A stretch of DNA of 64,000 nucleotides from WRGT01 sp942493035. Lineage in GTDB: Bacteria; Spirochaetota; UBA4802; UBA5550. The notes beneath the pieces are model-generated. The model had not been told where the DNA came from, ran no database searches, and saw only the letters and a program-made list of their open reading frames with translations. Below are positions 43,459 to 52,660 of this stretch, piece by piece. Made by a program: the position numbers and the translations under genes. The DNA lies in contig OW818666.1 of the NCBI GenBank assembly GCA_942493035.1, forward strand, positions 2,232,001 through 2,296,000, written 5' to 3'. The first letter of the stretch is position 1. Each line of letters opens with the position of its first letter.

Positions 43459-43484
43459 TAAAAAAGCCTGACTATAAGTCAGGC
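43459..43484 (-). terminator. Rho-independent terminator of the cold-shock gene
   Basis: GCCTGACT-ata-AGTCAGGC, 8-bp stem and 3-nt loop, followed on the minus strand by six T. It lies 29 bp after the cold-shock protein stop. Confidence 0.88.
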
Positions 43485-43512
43485 TTTTCAGGTTTAACTA
43501 TAACTTTTATTA

Positions 43513-43713
43513 TTATATTACAGAGACCTGTACTGCTCTTGGTCCTCTGTCAGTTTTTTCGATGTCGAACTGTACATTTGCACCCTCTTTAAGGGTTTTG
43601 AAACCATCTCCAAGTATACTTGAGTGGTGTACGAAATAATCATTTCCATCTTCTGCAGAAATAAATCCAAAACCTTTTTGGTCGTTAAACCATTTTACTG
43701 TTCCTTGCGCCAT
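43513..43713 (-). CDS. Cold-shock protein (CspA family)
   Basis: A 66-residue single-stranded nucleic-acid chaperone. It has the complete cold-shock domain: GTVKWFNDQKGFGFI with the RNP-1 motif KGFGFI, and YFVHHSSI containing RNP-2. Strong AGGAG precedes the ATG. A leader of about 120-150 nt with a 10-bp inverted repeat (43820-43849) lies upstream, as is common for genes of this family regulated after transcription. Confidence 0.96.
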   Translation of the reverse strand: MAQGTVKWFNDQKGFGFISAEDGNDYFVHHSSILGDGFKTLKEGANVQFDIEKTDRGPRAVQVSVI

Positions 43714-43819
43714 TGTTGAGCTCCTGAGTTTTTAATAAGGGTTTCCCCCGGAGTTTGATTGAGTATTAAATTGTGCTAGAAGTTTACTCGAGGTAAGAAA
43801 ACTAGAAGAATTTATACAA

Positions 43820-43866
43820 CATAATCTAACTTGTTGTCATTAGATTATGCCTTGCAGGTTTGTCAA
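43820..43866 (-). promoter_or_regulatory. Promoter and dyad region of the cold-shock gene
   Basis: On the minus strand TTGACA (43861-43866) precedes a perfect 10-bp inverted repeat, CATAATCTAA with TTAGATTATG (43820-43829 and 43840-43849). The dyad may be an operator or the top of a leader hairpin. The rest of 43714-44003 is AT-rich and shows no gene. Confidence 0.45.
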
Positions 43867-44003
43867 CCATTTATATTTTTATTGGAATTAATTTAAAAAA
43901 AATTGCAAATAAAGCCGGAAAATGGAGAGAAAAGAAAAATTCTTGAAAAAAACAGCTCTACCTTTTCACATCTTCATAAAATAGATATCAAAAGCAACGG
44001 AAT

Positions 44004-45011
44004 ATGAACATAATTACAAAAAAGTACATCGCCGCGTCAATTTTATATTTCATAATATTATTGCAATCCGCCGCATCGGGAAATCCCGCAAAACCTATCG
44101 AAAGCAGAAACACTCACATTCTATATATATCACATCTTTTTATTCCTGCCGGGGATTCATTCATTGATGAAAGCAGATTTAATAGCGCCGGAATAAGTTT
44201 AATCCAATCCAACACAATTTGTGATATTTATCATTTCCTCGTAAATGGAAAAGAGGGCAAATTAGATGTTGAAACTACTTCTTTCATATCTGATTATGCA
44301 CGTAAAATTAACGACTTAACTGAAGTTAAAATCCTCCTCCCCTTCTATTACCATGGCGGCGGATTTATGGACAAAAGTATCGAAAAATTCCATCACGCCT
44401 TCCCCGGTGAAGGCCTTAAAAACGGAGGGAGAGAATACGGCGGAGATAATGAAATTCACATTCAATATCAGAGTGATGCAGGAGGTCCTGATATAGACAA
44501 CGCTTTCTATGGAATTGGTGATCCTTCATTTTTTTTAAAAAGAATTCTGTATCACGATAATCCGGGGATTACATTATCGGCCGGATTAAAACCACGGGCA
44601 GGGAATAAGGCCTTCATTAATTCCGGTACTACAGACTTTGGACTGAATATAAATGCTGATTATACTTACAATATATTTTATATCTACACCATGGCGGGAT
44701 GCAGTTACTTTTACGGTGAGGGGATTTATAAGGATGAGCTTGACCAGTTCCGTGACTACATGCTCAGTTCCGCCATCGGGGGTGGTGTAACACTTAATGA
44801 ATCGATCTATTTTTCAATACAATTCTATGTTCACAGCAGTCTCTACAACACCGGAATTGCAAAGATAGACCGGGTTACAATAATCAATTCATACTCAGTA
44901 CGCTGGCAGATGGATGAACAGACTGTTCTGCAGTTCAGTATAGATGAGGACCCGATAACATACGCAGGAGCAGATGTGGCGTTCTCATTTAAAATGGAGT
45001 ACAGTTTTTAA
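44004..45011 (+). CDS. DUF3187-like outer-membrane beta-barrel protein
   Basis: A 335-residue exported protein. A signal peptide covers about residues 1-26 (YIAASILYFIILLQSAASG). The mature part is rich in alternating strands and ends in Phe (FSFKMEYSF), typical of outer-membrane barrels recognised by BamA. LPFYYHGGGFMDKSIEKFHHAFPGEGLKNGGR matches what I recall of DUF3187. The function is unknown. The ribosome-binding site is weak. It converges with the ech operon. Confidence 0.78.
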   Translation: MNIITKKYIAASILYFIILLQSAASGNPAKPIESRNTHILYISHLFIPAGDSFIDESRFNSAGISLIQSNTICDIYHFLVNGKEGKLDVETTSFISDYARKINDLTEVKILLPFYYHGGGFMDKSIEKFHHAFPGEGLKNGGREYGGDNEIHIQYQSDAGGPDIDNAFYGIGDPSFFLKRILYHDNPGITLSAGLKPRAGNKAFINSGTTDFGLNINADYTYNIFYIYTMAGCSYFYGEGIYKDELDQFRDYMLSSAIGGGVTLNESIYFSIQFYVHSSLYNTGIAKIDRVTIINSYSVRWQMDEQTVLQFSIDEDPITYAGADVAFSFKMEYSF

Positions 45012-45037
45012 ATTTACTCCTTCACTATCAGATACAC

Positions 45038-45412
45038 CTAATTCGTCTCTCCCTTCCCCTCGCTTTGCTTATAATAATAAACACCCTCTTCACGGCCGTA
45101 AACCGATACAGAATAATTGATCTCCATTGACAGACATTTCGGAGGGCAGACATCGACACATGCTCCGCAGGTTATACACTGGAGACTGCGCAGTTCATAC
45201 TCCTGGGTCTCCTTCATTACAGTTATTGCATGAGTGGGACATTTTTTCGCACATAATCCGCAGAAGATGCATCTTTCAATATCGTTAAAAATTCTTCCAC
45301 GGGTAATGGAGTAATATTTTCTCTCTTTTTGAGGATACATCAGAGTTGCGGGTTTTTTGAAAAAACTCCGGCTTATAGTTTTTGCAAATGAAAAAATCAG
45401 TGATCGTCTCAT
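45038..45412 (-). CDS. echF: Ech-type hydrogenase ferredoxin subunit
   Basis: A 124-residue subunit with two [4Fe-4S] motifs, CIFCGLCAKKCP and CITCGACVDVCPPKC. It resembles NuoI/EchF and would receive electrons from soluble ferredoxin and pass them to the small subunit. A gap of only 1 nt separates it from echE, and it is last in the operon. Length and motifs are normal. Confidence 0.92.
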   Translation of the reverse strand: MRRSLIFSFAKTISRSFFKKPATLMYPQKERKYYSITRGRIFNDIERCIFCGLCAKKCPTHAITVMKETQEYELRSLQCITCGACVDVCPPKCLSMEINYSVSVYGREEGVYYYKQSEGKGETN

Positions 45413-45413
45413 T

Positions 45414-46493
45414 TTAACGCTCCGTACAGCTTATACATGGATCTATTGTCAGTATAATATTCGGTACATCGGCTATCTGGCATCCCTGAAGCACCTTTAC
45501 CATTGCAGGGACATTGGCGAAGGTGGGAGTTCTCACCCTGAATCTCTCCAAAAATTTAGTTCCGTTACCCCGTACATAATATATAACCTCTCCGCGCGGC
45601 TGTTCCACACGTGTATAAAACTCTCCAGAAGGGAATCCCTTCACTTTAACTTCAATCTCTCCATCAGTTATAAGTCCCGCGCACTGCCTGATAATATCGA
45701 TAGACTGAAAGACCTCTCTCACACGCACTGCGCATCTGGCATAGCAGTCACCGTCTTTTTCGGTCACAGGCTCAAAATCAATCTTCGAATACATTGCATA
45801 ACCGATTCTTCTTGCGTCATAGGGAAGTCCGCTCCCTTTTGCTACCGGCCCCAGAGTGCCGAGTTCATATGCATCCCTGGCGCTGATTACTCCCACTCCG
45901 CAGAATCTATGCTGTACAGAGTAATCATTGATAAACGTACCGGTTACCTCTTTTATTTCAACCTCAAGTTCTTTAACTCTATTAATAATATAAGCGAGAG
46001 TCTCCCCGTTTATATCTCTTCTGACTCCCCCGACTTTACATGAACCGAAGATTATCCTTCCTCCGGTTGTCATCTCAATTATATCGAGAATATGCTCTCG
46101 AAGCCGCCATGTATGCATAAAAAGGCTCTCGAAACCCATGGCGTCAGCTGCAAGACCGAGCCAGAGCAGATGACTCTGTATCCTTGCGAATTCGGACCAG
46201 ATCGTACGAAGCCAGAGAGCCCGCTCCGGAACCTCAATCTGCATTACCTCCTCCACGGCCTGACAGTATGACATTCCATGCATAAAGCTGCAGATTCCGC
46301 AGACGCGTTCAGCAACATATACAAACTCCTGAAAGTCTTTCAGTTCTACGAGTTTCTCCAGACCGCGGTGTACAAATCCGATCTGAGGGATTGCTTCAAC
46401 TACACGTTCATCCTCTGTTACAAGATCGAGATGTATCGGCTCAGGGAGTACCGGGTGCTGAGGACCGAATGGGATAATGTTTCTCTTTGCCAT
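45414..46493 (-). CDS. echE: Group 4 [NiFe]-hydrogenase catalytic subunit
   Basis: A 359-residue large subunit. The two active-site pairs are present: RVCGIC (Cys65, Cys68) and DPCISC (Cys353, Cys356), so it is a true NiFe enzyme and not a NuoD-like complex I subunit. The chain ends three residues after the last Cys (TER), so no C-terminal peptide needs removal by a maturation protease, as in Ech of Methanosarcina. It works with echC and F at the membrane face to reduce protons with ferredoxin electrons. Confidence 0.95.
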   Translation of the reverse strand: MAKRNIIPFGPQHPVLPEPIHLDLVTEDERVVEAIPQIGFVHRGLEKLVELKDFQEFVYVAERVCGICSFMHGMSYCQAVEEVMQIEVPERALWLRTIWSEFARIQSHLLWLGLAADAMGFESLFMHTWRLREHILDIIEMTTGGRIIFGSCKVGGVRRDINGETLAYIINRVKELEVEIKEVTGTFINDYSVQHRFCGVGVISARDAYELGTLGPVAKGSGLPYDARRIGYAMYSKIDFEPVTEKDGDCYARCAVRVREVFQSIDIIRQCAGLITDGEIEVKVKGFPSGEFYTRVEQPRGEVIYYVRGNGTKFLERFRVRTPTFANVPAMVKVLQGCQIADVPNIILTIDPCISCTER

Positions 46494-46521
46494 ATATTAT
46501 TTCTCTTTAATTAATTATCGT

Positions 46522-46890
46522 TTACACTTTCTTTTCAGGTTCAGGCTTTGGTACTGCAAAGGGGGCTTTTACGGAAGACTGATACAGGTTTCCCTTGTAA
46601 TCGATAACCATGTTTTTAATCTTAACACCGAACAGATCGGCAATCTCATTTTCATAGAGAAAAGCGCTCCAGTAAATACCGCTTATACTGGCGATCTCCC
46701 TTTCTTTATCGATAACCATTCTCAGATTTGTAAATTTAAAATCTTTATCAAATGAATAGTTCATTTCAAAACCGTTATCAAGACGGGTACAGTGTATCTG
46801 CACCAGCCTGTATCCATCAGAGAAAAAGTTATAAACTTTAGCTAGAAGTCCCTCTTCATCCAGCTCTATCAATTCCTGGGTTTCTATCAT
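46522..46890 (-). CDS. echD: Hydrogenase subunit (EchD/NuoC-like)
   Basis: A 122-residue peripheral subunit of the complex I 30-kDa family. Segments YRLVQIHCTRL and ASISGIYWSAFLYENEIADLFGVKIKN match the conserved EREVxDLFG-type core. It lies between the small and large subunit genes as expected for an ech operon. Confidence 0.9.
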   Translation of the reverse strand: MIETQELIELDEEGLLAKVYNFFSDGYRLVQIHCTRLDNGFEMNYSFDKDFKFTNLRMVIDKEREIASISGIYWSAFLYENEIADLFGVKIKNMVIDYKGNLYQSSVKAPFAVPKPEPEKKV

Positions 46891-46953
46891 TTTCCGTAAC
46901 CTTCTTTAATTATTAAATAATTACATCTTCTTTAAAACAATTCTTAATCAATC

Positions 46954-47418
46954 CTAACGGCCCCTTAAATCCCCCTGAGCCTTACGCATCGGACTTGTCC
47001 CGTCCTTGTACTTCTGTTCAAGTATACTCAGAGCCTTGATGACTCCATCTATTATTGCTTCCGGCCGCACAGCACATCCCGGTACATATACATCCACAGG
47101 TAATACTTTATCTGCCCCACCTTTTATATTATAGCACTCTGCGAAGATCCCGCCGGATGTGGCGCATATTCCAAGAGCTACTACAACTTTCGGGCTTGGC
47201 ATCTGATCATAAAGTGTCCGGAGAACTTCTGCGCTTCTATCGCTCACAGAGCCGGTCACAAGGAGTATATCCGCATGTTTCGGATTACCGGTGCTCAGTA
47301 TACCAAACCTTTCGAGATCATACATCGGGGTGAGAGACGCCACTACTTCGATATCACAGCCGTTACAGCTTGTGGCGTTGTAATGAAGGACCCATGGTGA
47401 ACGGCTTAGTGATGACAT
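46954..47418 (-). CDS. echC: Group 4 [NiFe]-hydrogenase small subunit
   Basis: A 154-residue NuoB/EchC-type subunit with ligands for the proximal [4Fe-4S] cluster: SCNGCDIE, GICATSGGI and VPGCAVRPEAI. It has AAGGAG before the ATG. Distal cluster sites seen in other hydrogenase groups are absent, as expected for group 4. The C-terminal tail PMRKAQGDLRGR is charged. Confidence 0.94.
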   Translation of the reverse strand: MSSLSRSPWVLHYNATSCNGCDIEVVASLTPMYDLERFGILSTGNPKHADILLVTGSVSDRSAEVLRTLYDQMPSPKVVVALGICATSGGIFAECYNIKGGADKVLPVDVYVPGCAVRPEAIIDGVIKALSILEQKYKDGTSPMRKAQGDLRGR

Positions 47419-47428
47419 GTTATACTCC

Positions 47429-48349
47429 TTATTTTTTCGGAAGAAGATAGTATAAAATTATAATATTGGTTACTCCGGTAATAGCAGTTACCAGCCATGA
47501 TGATTTAAACATAAGCTGCCATTTGAATCTTGCGTATGTATTGTCTATAAAAATCTCAGCCACCCAGACTGCGCAGACCATGAATATTGCCAGCGGAACA
47601 TTAAATGCAAAGAACAGATATACAATTGAAAGGAGCAGCACATTTTCATACCAGTGAGTAACTTCAATCATTGCAAGATACTTACCTGAAAACTCTGTAA
47701 TCAGCCCCTTTACAATCTCCTGATGGGCATGGTGCGACATAGATATATCAAACGGAGACTTTCTGAATTTTATTGTTAATATGTAAATGTAACCTGCAAA
47801 TATAAAAGGAAGATAGTAAATCAAGGCCTGTCCGCCCTGGCCGTAGTCATATATTTCATAAACATTAAAGCTTCCGGTAACAAGATACATTCCCATGGCG
47901 AGTATAATCAGCATGGGATCATATGCCATCATCTGTATCAGCTCTCTCTCCGCCCCGATATGACTGAATGGGGAGTTAACTGAGAATCCTGCCAGTGCAA
48001 AAAATACGCCGCCGAGCGTAAGTGCAAATATTACAATCAGGAGATCTGCTCCGATAAAAAAGAGAACTCCGCTCAACACAGTAAATACAAAAAATAGAAC
48101 CACAAAGAAATTCTGAAAAACATTTACAATTATATATTGTTTCTTCATCAGTTTCAACACATCATAGAACGGCTGCAGCAGAGGGGGCCCTACTCTCCCC
48201 TGCATCCGCGCTGTAAGCTTCCGGTCTATCCCCGACAACAGCCCCCCTGCTACAGGAGCAAAAATCAGATATCCCGCAACTCTGAAGAAAATATTTATAT
48301 TATTATCATTCCCGAATATCAAAAGGAGTATTTCATTAATCTGATTCAT
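47429..48349 (-). CDS. echB: Membrane subunit EchB/NuoH-like
   Basis: A 306-residue integral membrane protein of the NuoH family with about eight helices. GRVGPPLLQPFYDVLKLMKK, NSPFSHIGAERELIQMMAYDP and KFRKSPFDIS are the signature loops that form the interface with the small subunit in complex-I-like enzymes. It overlaps echA by 4 nt. It probably couples the redox reaction to ion movement through EchA. Confidence 0.94.
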   Translation of the reverse strand: MNQINEILLLIFGNDNNINIFFRVAGYLIFAPVAGGLLSGIDRKLTARMQGRVGPPLLQPFYDVLKLMKKQYIIVNVFQNFFVVLFFVFTVLSGVLFFIGADLLIVIFALTLGGVFFALAGFSVNSPFSHIGAERELIQMMAYDPMLIILAMGMYLVTGSFNVYEIYDYGQGGQALIYYLPFIFAGYIYILTIKFRKSPFDISMSHHAHQEIVKGLITEFSGKYLAMIEVTHWYENVLLLSIVYLFFAFNVPLAIFMVCAVWVAEIFIDNTYARFKWQLMFKSSWLVTAITGVTNIIILYYLLPKK

Positions 48350-50244
48350 AATAGTGACACCCCGAACATTACTGCAATAAGCGCAATTGCACCAATTATA
48401 CCTGTAAATAGAAGCTCTCTTTCATTAAAAAAATCAGCAAGATAGTAATTTTTCAGATCGGCATGAACCGGAGTACCGAACGCATTCCGGTAATGAGTTG
48501 AATCTGTATTCGCTCCGCCGAGATATACTCCCACGCGTTTGTAATCACGGAAAAATTTCGAGTAATAGAGAAGCCCTGCAGGAACAAGAATAATCAGTCC
48601 CACCATTATCAGAACTATCATTGAAATATTAAAAGTATCAAGCAGCGGCGTCTCTCCAAATACAGAGAGCAGGTATGGTGAAATAATCTGCGTTGTAATA
48701 AACGGAAATACAATACAGACGACAACCGTCAGTATTGAAATAATAAACAGTGTGCTCCACTCCCAGAGGCTGATCTCCTCTTCGTGTGCGTCTATGCCGT
48801 CCTCAATCGTAAGCACCTTTCCCATCCATTTTGTGTAAAAGAAAAGAGTCGCCGAACTTCCGAAGGCGAGGACAAGACCGAATATCGGATTGTAATCGAT
48901 AAAAGCCTTCAGTGTCACCCACTTGCTGATGAGCATGCCGAATGGAGCGAGAAACATCCCGCCAAGTCCAATATTGAGCATTACAGCAATTTTCGGCATC
49001 CTCATAAAGAGATAATCCATATCTTCGATATCCCTGCTGTGAATTTTATATTCGATAATCCCCACACAGAGGAATAGAAGAGATTTCGCAACCGCATGAA
49101 ATATAATAAGCAGAATTGCCGCCCATAATGTTTCTGTTGTATTAATTCCAGCACACATGACAATTAATCCAAGAACTGAAATTGTTGAATAAGCAAGAAC
49201 CTGTTTGGCGTTACTCTGCGATACAGCTATAAAAGATGAAACCAGGAATGTCAAAGCTCCCACAAGTGCGAGCATTAGTCCTGCAGGAGAATCTTCCAGC
49301 AGTGGCGCAAAACGTATGATGATGTAAACTCCTGCCTTAACCATTGTACTGGAATGAAGCAGTGCCGATACCGGAGTCGGCGCAACCATTGCACCGCTTA
49401 GCCATCTGGAGAACGGCATCTGCGCGGATTTGATAAGACCAGCAAAACATATAAGCACCGCGGGAAGAACAACATTCTCCGCCCCGGATTTCAGAATTTT
49501 ATCCATCTCAATCAGACCGGAATATTTATGCGAATAGACTATCGCAATTGAAAACGCTATTCCACCCAGCAGGTTCATCCACACAGCCTTGAATGATGAA
49601 ACAACGGACTCGCTGTCCCCCTTGTATCCGATGAGTATGAAAGAACAGAAAGTCGTAATCTCCCAGAAAAAATGCAGCCAGATAAGATTATTGGAAAAAA
49701 CAATTCCGAACATGGCGGATATAAAAAGATAGAACATAAAGAAAAACAATCTCCTGCGGTTCTTAACCTCAGGATTATGTTCATGATACTCGGTCATATA
49801 CCCGATTGCGTAGTTGCATATAAGACTTCCGATTATTCCGACAATCAGCGCCATGATGAGAGATAGTTTATCTATAAAGAGATTATTTGTTACTGATAAA
49901 GTGACAGCTTCGCCATATAGAACTTCAAAAGTGATCATCAGTGCAGCCTGAATTACAACCAGGACTATAACATAGTATCTGGCAGCCCGGAATGCCATAA
50001 CCGCAATAATAGTTCCAAGGACAAGTTCTGCACCGAGCATGAACAGATTCGCGTGGGGGATCTCTGCCGCAAAGTACATAGCATCATCCGGTGATATAAA
50101 ATAGAGATAAATAACTGCGCTGATAAGCAGAATATTAACAACAAATCCTATTGTCTTTCTGTACCAGAGAGGCTTTGCCGGTATTACAGCAAGTATTACA
50201 GAAATGATCAGAGGGAGTAAAATTAAAAAAATTATAGTCTGCAT
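48346..50244 (-). CDS. echA: Ion-pumping membrane subunit EchA (NuoL/MrpD-like)
   Basis: A 632-residue antiporter-like subunit with about 15 membrane helices. The core EITTFCSFILIGYKG, CFAGLIKSAQMPFSRWLSGAMVAPTPVSALLHSSTMVKAGVY and LLIIFHAVAKSLLFLC carries the Lys and Glu residues needed for ion translocation. First gene of the six-gene echA-F operon (5.2 kb). A GAGGTGA site precedes the ATG. The upstream gap holds a family A repeat (A4). Confidence 0.94.
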   Translation of the reverse strand: MQTIIFLILLPLIISVILAVIPAKPLWYRKTIGFVVNILLISAVIYLYFISPDDAMYFAAEIPHANLFMLGAELVLGTIIAVMAFRAARYYVIVLVVIQAALMITFEVLYGEAVTLSVTNNLFIDKLSLIMALIVGIIGSLICNYAIGYMTEYHEHNPEVKNRRRLFFFMFYLFISAMFGIVFSNNLIWLHFFWEITTFCSFILIGYKGDSESVVSSFKAVWMNLLGGIAFSIAIVYSHKYSGLIEMDKILKSGAENVVLPAVLICFAGLIKSAQMPFSRWLSGAMVAPTPVSALLHSSTMVKAGVYIIIRFAPLLEDSPAGLMLALVGALTFLVSSFIAVSQSNAKQVLAYSTISVLGLIVMCAGINTTETLWAAILLIIFHAVAKSLLFLCVGIIEYKIHSRDIEDMDYLFMRMPKIAVMLNIGLGGMFLAPFGMLISKWVTLKAFIDYNPIFGLVLAFGSSATLFFYTKWMGKVLTIEDGIDAHEEEISLWEWSTLFIISILTVVVCIVFPFITTQIISPYLLSVFGETPLLDTFNISMIVLIMVGLIILVPAGLLYYSKFFRDYKRVGVYLGGANTDSTHYRNAFGTPVHADLKNYYLADFFNERELLFTGIIGAIALIAVMFGVSLL

Positions 50245-50308
50245 GCTTTCATCTCACCTCAAATTTTTATTTATCAATAATACCGGAATTTTACATTACT
50301 GCTTAAAT

Positions 50309-50398
50309 GTAACTGCTCATAATCCGGTGGCGAAATTGCTCTCCGCCGCGCCCTTGGCGCGGCGGAGACAAAATACCACTGATTTTTGAGCAGTTAAA
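50309..50398 (+). repeat. Family A palindromic element, copy A4
   Basis: Ends GTAACTGCTCATAATCCGG and CTGATTTTTGAGCAGTTAA pair imperfectly, and the central stem CTCCGCCGCGCC-ctt-GGCGCGGCGGAG is perfect. It stands 65 bp upstream of echA. The remaining 50245-50595 DNA shows no gene. Confidence 0.8.
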
Positions 50399-50595
50399 CT
50401 TAAATCAAATCTGGATGGTTATATTATATAAATATTCGGAGGAAAATTCCAGATAAAATGTTTAAAATTTATTCTTTATACAAAAAATATTAAACTGCTC
50501 AGAGCATGCAGTCAATCCGGCAGAGAAGACATATGATACTGAAGTTTAATCTTGACAAATAACATACGGGAAAGTTAAATTTAACAGATAAAATT

Positions 50596-51255
50596 ATGAA
50601 TCCGGAAATTATACCAATAAGAGAAGATGATCTCTTCGAATACCTCAGACAGAAAAATCAGCCTGTTATGGAATTTGATATTATTAAATATTTTATACCA
50701 TCAGACATCAATGATCCGGCTCAGCAGACTCTCTTCGTTAAACATTTTTCGATTTATCACGCGCTTTATAAATTGAAGTTTTCCGCAGGGTTAAAAGGAT
50801 ACTACCTTCATCTCGATTGTATGAGGATACGTCTTATACAGATTCCCGGACAGGGTCTCTGTAGACACTACGAAGCTGAAACAGGAAAATTCTGCGGTGA
50901 GTCTACATCATCCGGCTTCTGTAATTACCATGCACCGGAATATAAAAATTACAGAAACAGTGTGTCATATGATGTACTGCTCGACTTTTATACCGATCCC
51001 GGTAATATAACTTTTGGAGAATCAGATATTCTGAAAAAGCTGATGAGCGGTATAAAAGTCTACTGCATGAAGAAGAGTGATATTGAAGAGGCTTTAAAAT
51101 TTTTCGGAATCCACAAACCGGGGAGAAAAAATATCACCACACGATACAGAGAGCTTGCAGTAAAATTTCACCCCGACAGATGCGGGGGATCGGAGGAGAT
51201 GATGAAACAACTCAACAGCTCCTACGCGATTTTAAAAGAAGTTTATATACTCTGA
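50596..51255 (+). CDS. DnaJ-related protein with N-terminal DNAJ-related domain
   Basis: A 219-residue protein ending in a J domain (about 160-219) with YRELAVKFHPDRCGG carrying the HPD motif that stimulates Hsp70 ATPase. The N-terminal part (LFVKHFSIYHALYKL, GYYLHLDCMRIRLI) resembles the DNAJ-related N-terminal domain. A Cys/His set (CRHYEAETGKFCGE, SGFCNYHAPEY) may bind zinc. It converges with fprA and overlaps it by 13 nt at the 3' ends. Client unknown. Confidence 0.85.
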   Translation: MNPEIIPIREDDLFEYLRQKNQPVMEFDIIKYFIPSDINDPAQQTLFVKHFSIYHALYKLKFSAGLKGYYLHLDCMRIRLIQIPGQGLCRHYEAETGKFCGESTSSGFCNYHAPEYKNYRNSVSYDVLLDFYTDPGNITFGESDILKKLMSGIKVYCMKKSDIEEALKFFGIHKPGRKNITTRYRELAVKFHPDRCGGSEEMMKQLNSSYAILKEVYIL

Positions 51256-52430
51256 ATAAAATTCTTCCCGTATTCTATACATGCTTTTTCAGCTTCACCG
51301 TCAGGAGTCCATAATGCCCTTATTCCTTCACCGGCAAGTTCAAATCCAGCATTCTTCAGCGATTCATTCATTATCTTTACAGACTCACCGCTCCAGCCGT
51401 AACTGCCGAACGATGATGCTTTTTTGTTTTTAAATTTAAGTCCTTTCATCTCTTCAAGCAGCCCTGCTATGGAAGTCAATATACCGTTATTAACAGTTGA
51501 AGAACCGAGCAGCACCGCTTTTGATTTAAAAATTTCCAGCATAACATCATTTTTATCGCTTGTTGCAAGATTAAAAACTTTTATCCTTACATCACTGTCA
51601 CTCTGCTTTATACCTTCAACTATGTACTCAGCCATTTTACGGGTGTTCTCCCACATGCTGTCGTAGATCACAGTTATCTGGTTCTCCTGATAATTATCCG
51701 CCCACTCAAGATATTTAGTAATTATCTGTGCCGGATCTTTCCGCCAGATGATGCCGTGGCTTGTACAGATATAATCAACCGGAAGATTAAATGAAAGAAC
51801 TTCATTAATCTTTTTTGTAACCATTGGACTGAAAGGAGTTAGTATATTGGCGTAATACTTCATACACTCAACAGCCAGCTCACTCTGATCTACAAGATCG
51901 TTAAACAACGCTTCACTTGCGTAATGCTGTCCGAAAGCATCGTTGCTGAAAAGAATGTTGTCTCCGGTGAGATAGGACATCATGCTGTCGGGCCAGTGGA
52001 GCATTGGAGCTTCCACAAAGATTATCTCTTTACTCCCCAGACTCAGTTTGTCGCCGGTTTTAACCACTTGAAAATTCCAGTCACAGTGATACTGTCCCTT
52101 CAGAGATTTAACTCCTGCTGCGGTACAGTATATCGGCGTATCGGGAATCTCTCTCATAAGATCAGGAAGCGAACCGCTGTGGTCAACCTCTCCATGATTT
52201 GCTATGATATAGTCTATTTTTTTCAGATCTATCTCTCTCTTGAGATTCTCAACAAACTCCTTTGCATAAGGTTTCCAGATTGTATCTATAAGTACAGTCT
52301 TCTCCTCTTTAATAAGATATGAGTTATAAGATGACCCTTTATGCGTTGAGTATTCATCACCGTGGAATTTACGCAGTTCCCAGTCAACCTTCCCTACCCA
52401 GTAAACATTATTTTTAACATGTCTGTTCAT
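51243..52430 (-). CDS. fprA: Flavodiiron protein (FprA/A-type flavoprotein)
   Basis: A 395-residue two-domain enzyme reducing O2 or NO to water or N2O. The diiron site is in a metallo-beta-lactamase fold: HGEVDH (His79, Glu81, Asp83, His84) with later ligands HWPDS, FSNDAFGQH and TSHGIIWR. The flavodoxin domain (about 250-395) has YDSMWENTRKMAEYI and SYGWSGESVK. It gets electrons from rubredoxin or a flavoreductase not seen here. A strong AAAGGAG precedes the ATG, and a structured GC-rich leader and a repeat lie upstream. It protects anaerobes against O2/NO. Confidence 0.95.
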   Translation of the reverse strand: MNRHVKNNVYWVGKVDWELRKFHGDEYSTHKGSSYNSYLIKEEKTVLIDTIWKPYAKEFVENLKREIDLKKIDYIIANHGEVDHSGSLPDLMREIPDTPIYCTAAGVKSLKGQYHCDWNFQVVKTGDKLSLGSKEIIFVEAPMLHWPDSMMSYLTGDNILFSNDAFGQHYASEALFNDLVDQSELAVECMKYYANILTPFSPMVTKKINEVLSFNLPVDYICTSHGIIWRKDPAQIITKYLEWADNYQENQITVIYDSMWENTRKMAEYIVEGIKQSDSDVRIKVFNLATSDKNDVMLEIFKSKAVLLGSSTVNNGILTSIAGLLEEMKGLKFKNKKASSFGSYGWSGESVKIMNESLKNAGFELAGEGIRALWTPDGEAEKACIEYGKNFIQSI

Positions 52431-52465
52431 TTATGTACTCCTTTAAAATTAATATCGGATTTTGA

Positions 52466-52575
52466 AACCGCAGGGAGCCTACTTCTACGAGCTCAGCACA
52501 CCACTGCGGGGCTTAGAAAGGGGCCGTGCCACTTTACCCGCTTAAACACTGAGTTATCAGAACTCCCCTAAAGTA
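52466..52575 (-). promoter_or_regulatory. GC-rich structured leader of fprA (class unknown)
   Basis: About 110 nt between a likely promoter and fprA are markedly GC-richer than flanking DNA (55 of 100 bases at 52471-52570). They hold pairable arms: CCGCAG with CTGCGG (52468-52509), GAGTT with AACTC (52548-52562 region) and GCGGG with CCCGC. It resembles a structured RNA, such as a riboswitch-like leader or a separate small RNA, but I cannot assign a known class. It is preceded by family B copy B5 within the same leader. Confidence 0.45.
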
Positions 52576-52656
52576 AAACCGCCGTTATCCCCGCCGCCAA
52601 AGGCGGCGGGGATATATGTATTATTTACACTAAAACCTATATTAGTAATTATTACA
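52558..52656 (+). repeat. Family B palindromic element, copy B5, in the fprA leader
   Basis: CTAAAGTAAAACC, the stem ATCCCCGCCGCC-aaa-GGCGGCGGGGAT, TTACACTAAA and TTAGTAATTATTACAG follow the family order; the left terminus is missing. It lies between the promoter and the structured leader of fprA. Confidence 0.7.
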
Positions 52657-52660
52657 GAAA

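Noticed and set aside
45357..46043. A 228-codon open frame antisense to the hydrogenase large subunit
   Set aside because: It shadows a well-conserved gene, has no ribosome-binding site and no recognisable product.
52466..52575. fprA leader as tRNA, 6S RNA, SRP RNA or cobalamin riboswitch
   Set aside because: Partial resemblances (CCTGCGGT, CCACTG, a T-loop-like TTCAAA) do not assemble into the required folds; left as an unclassified leader.
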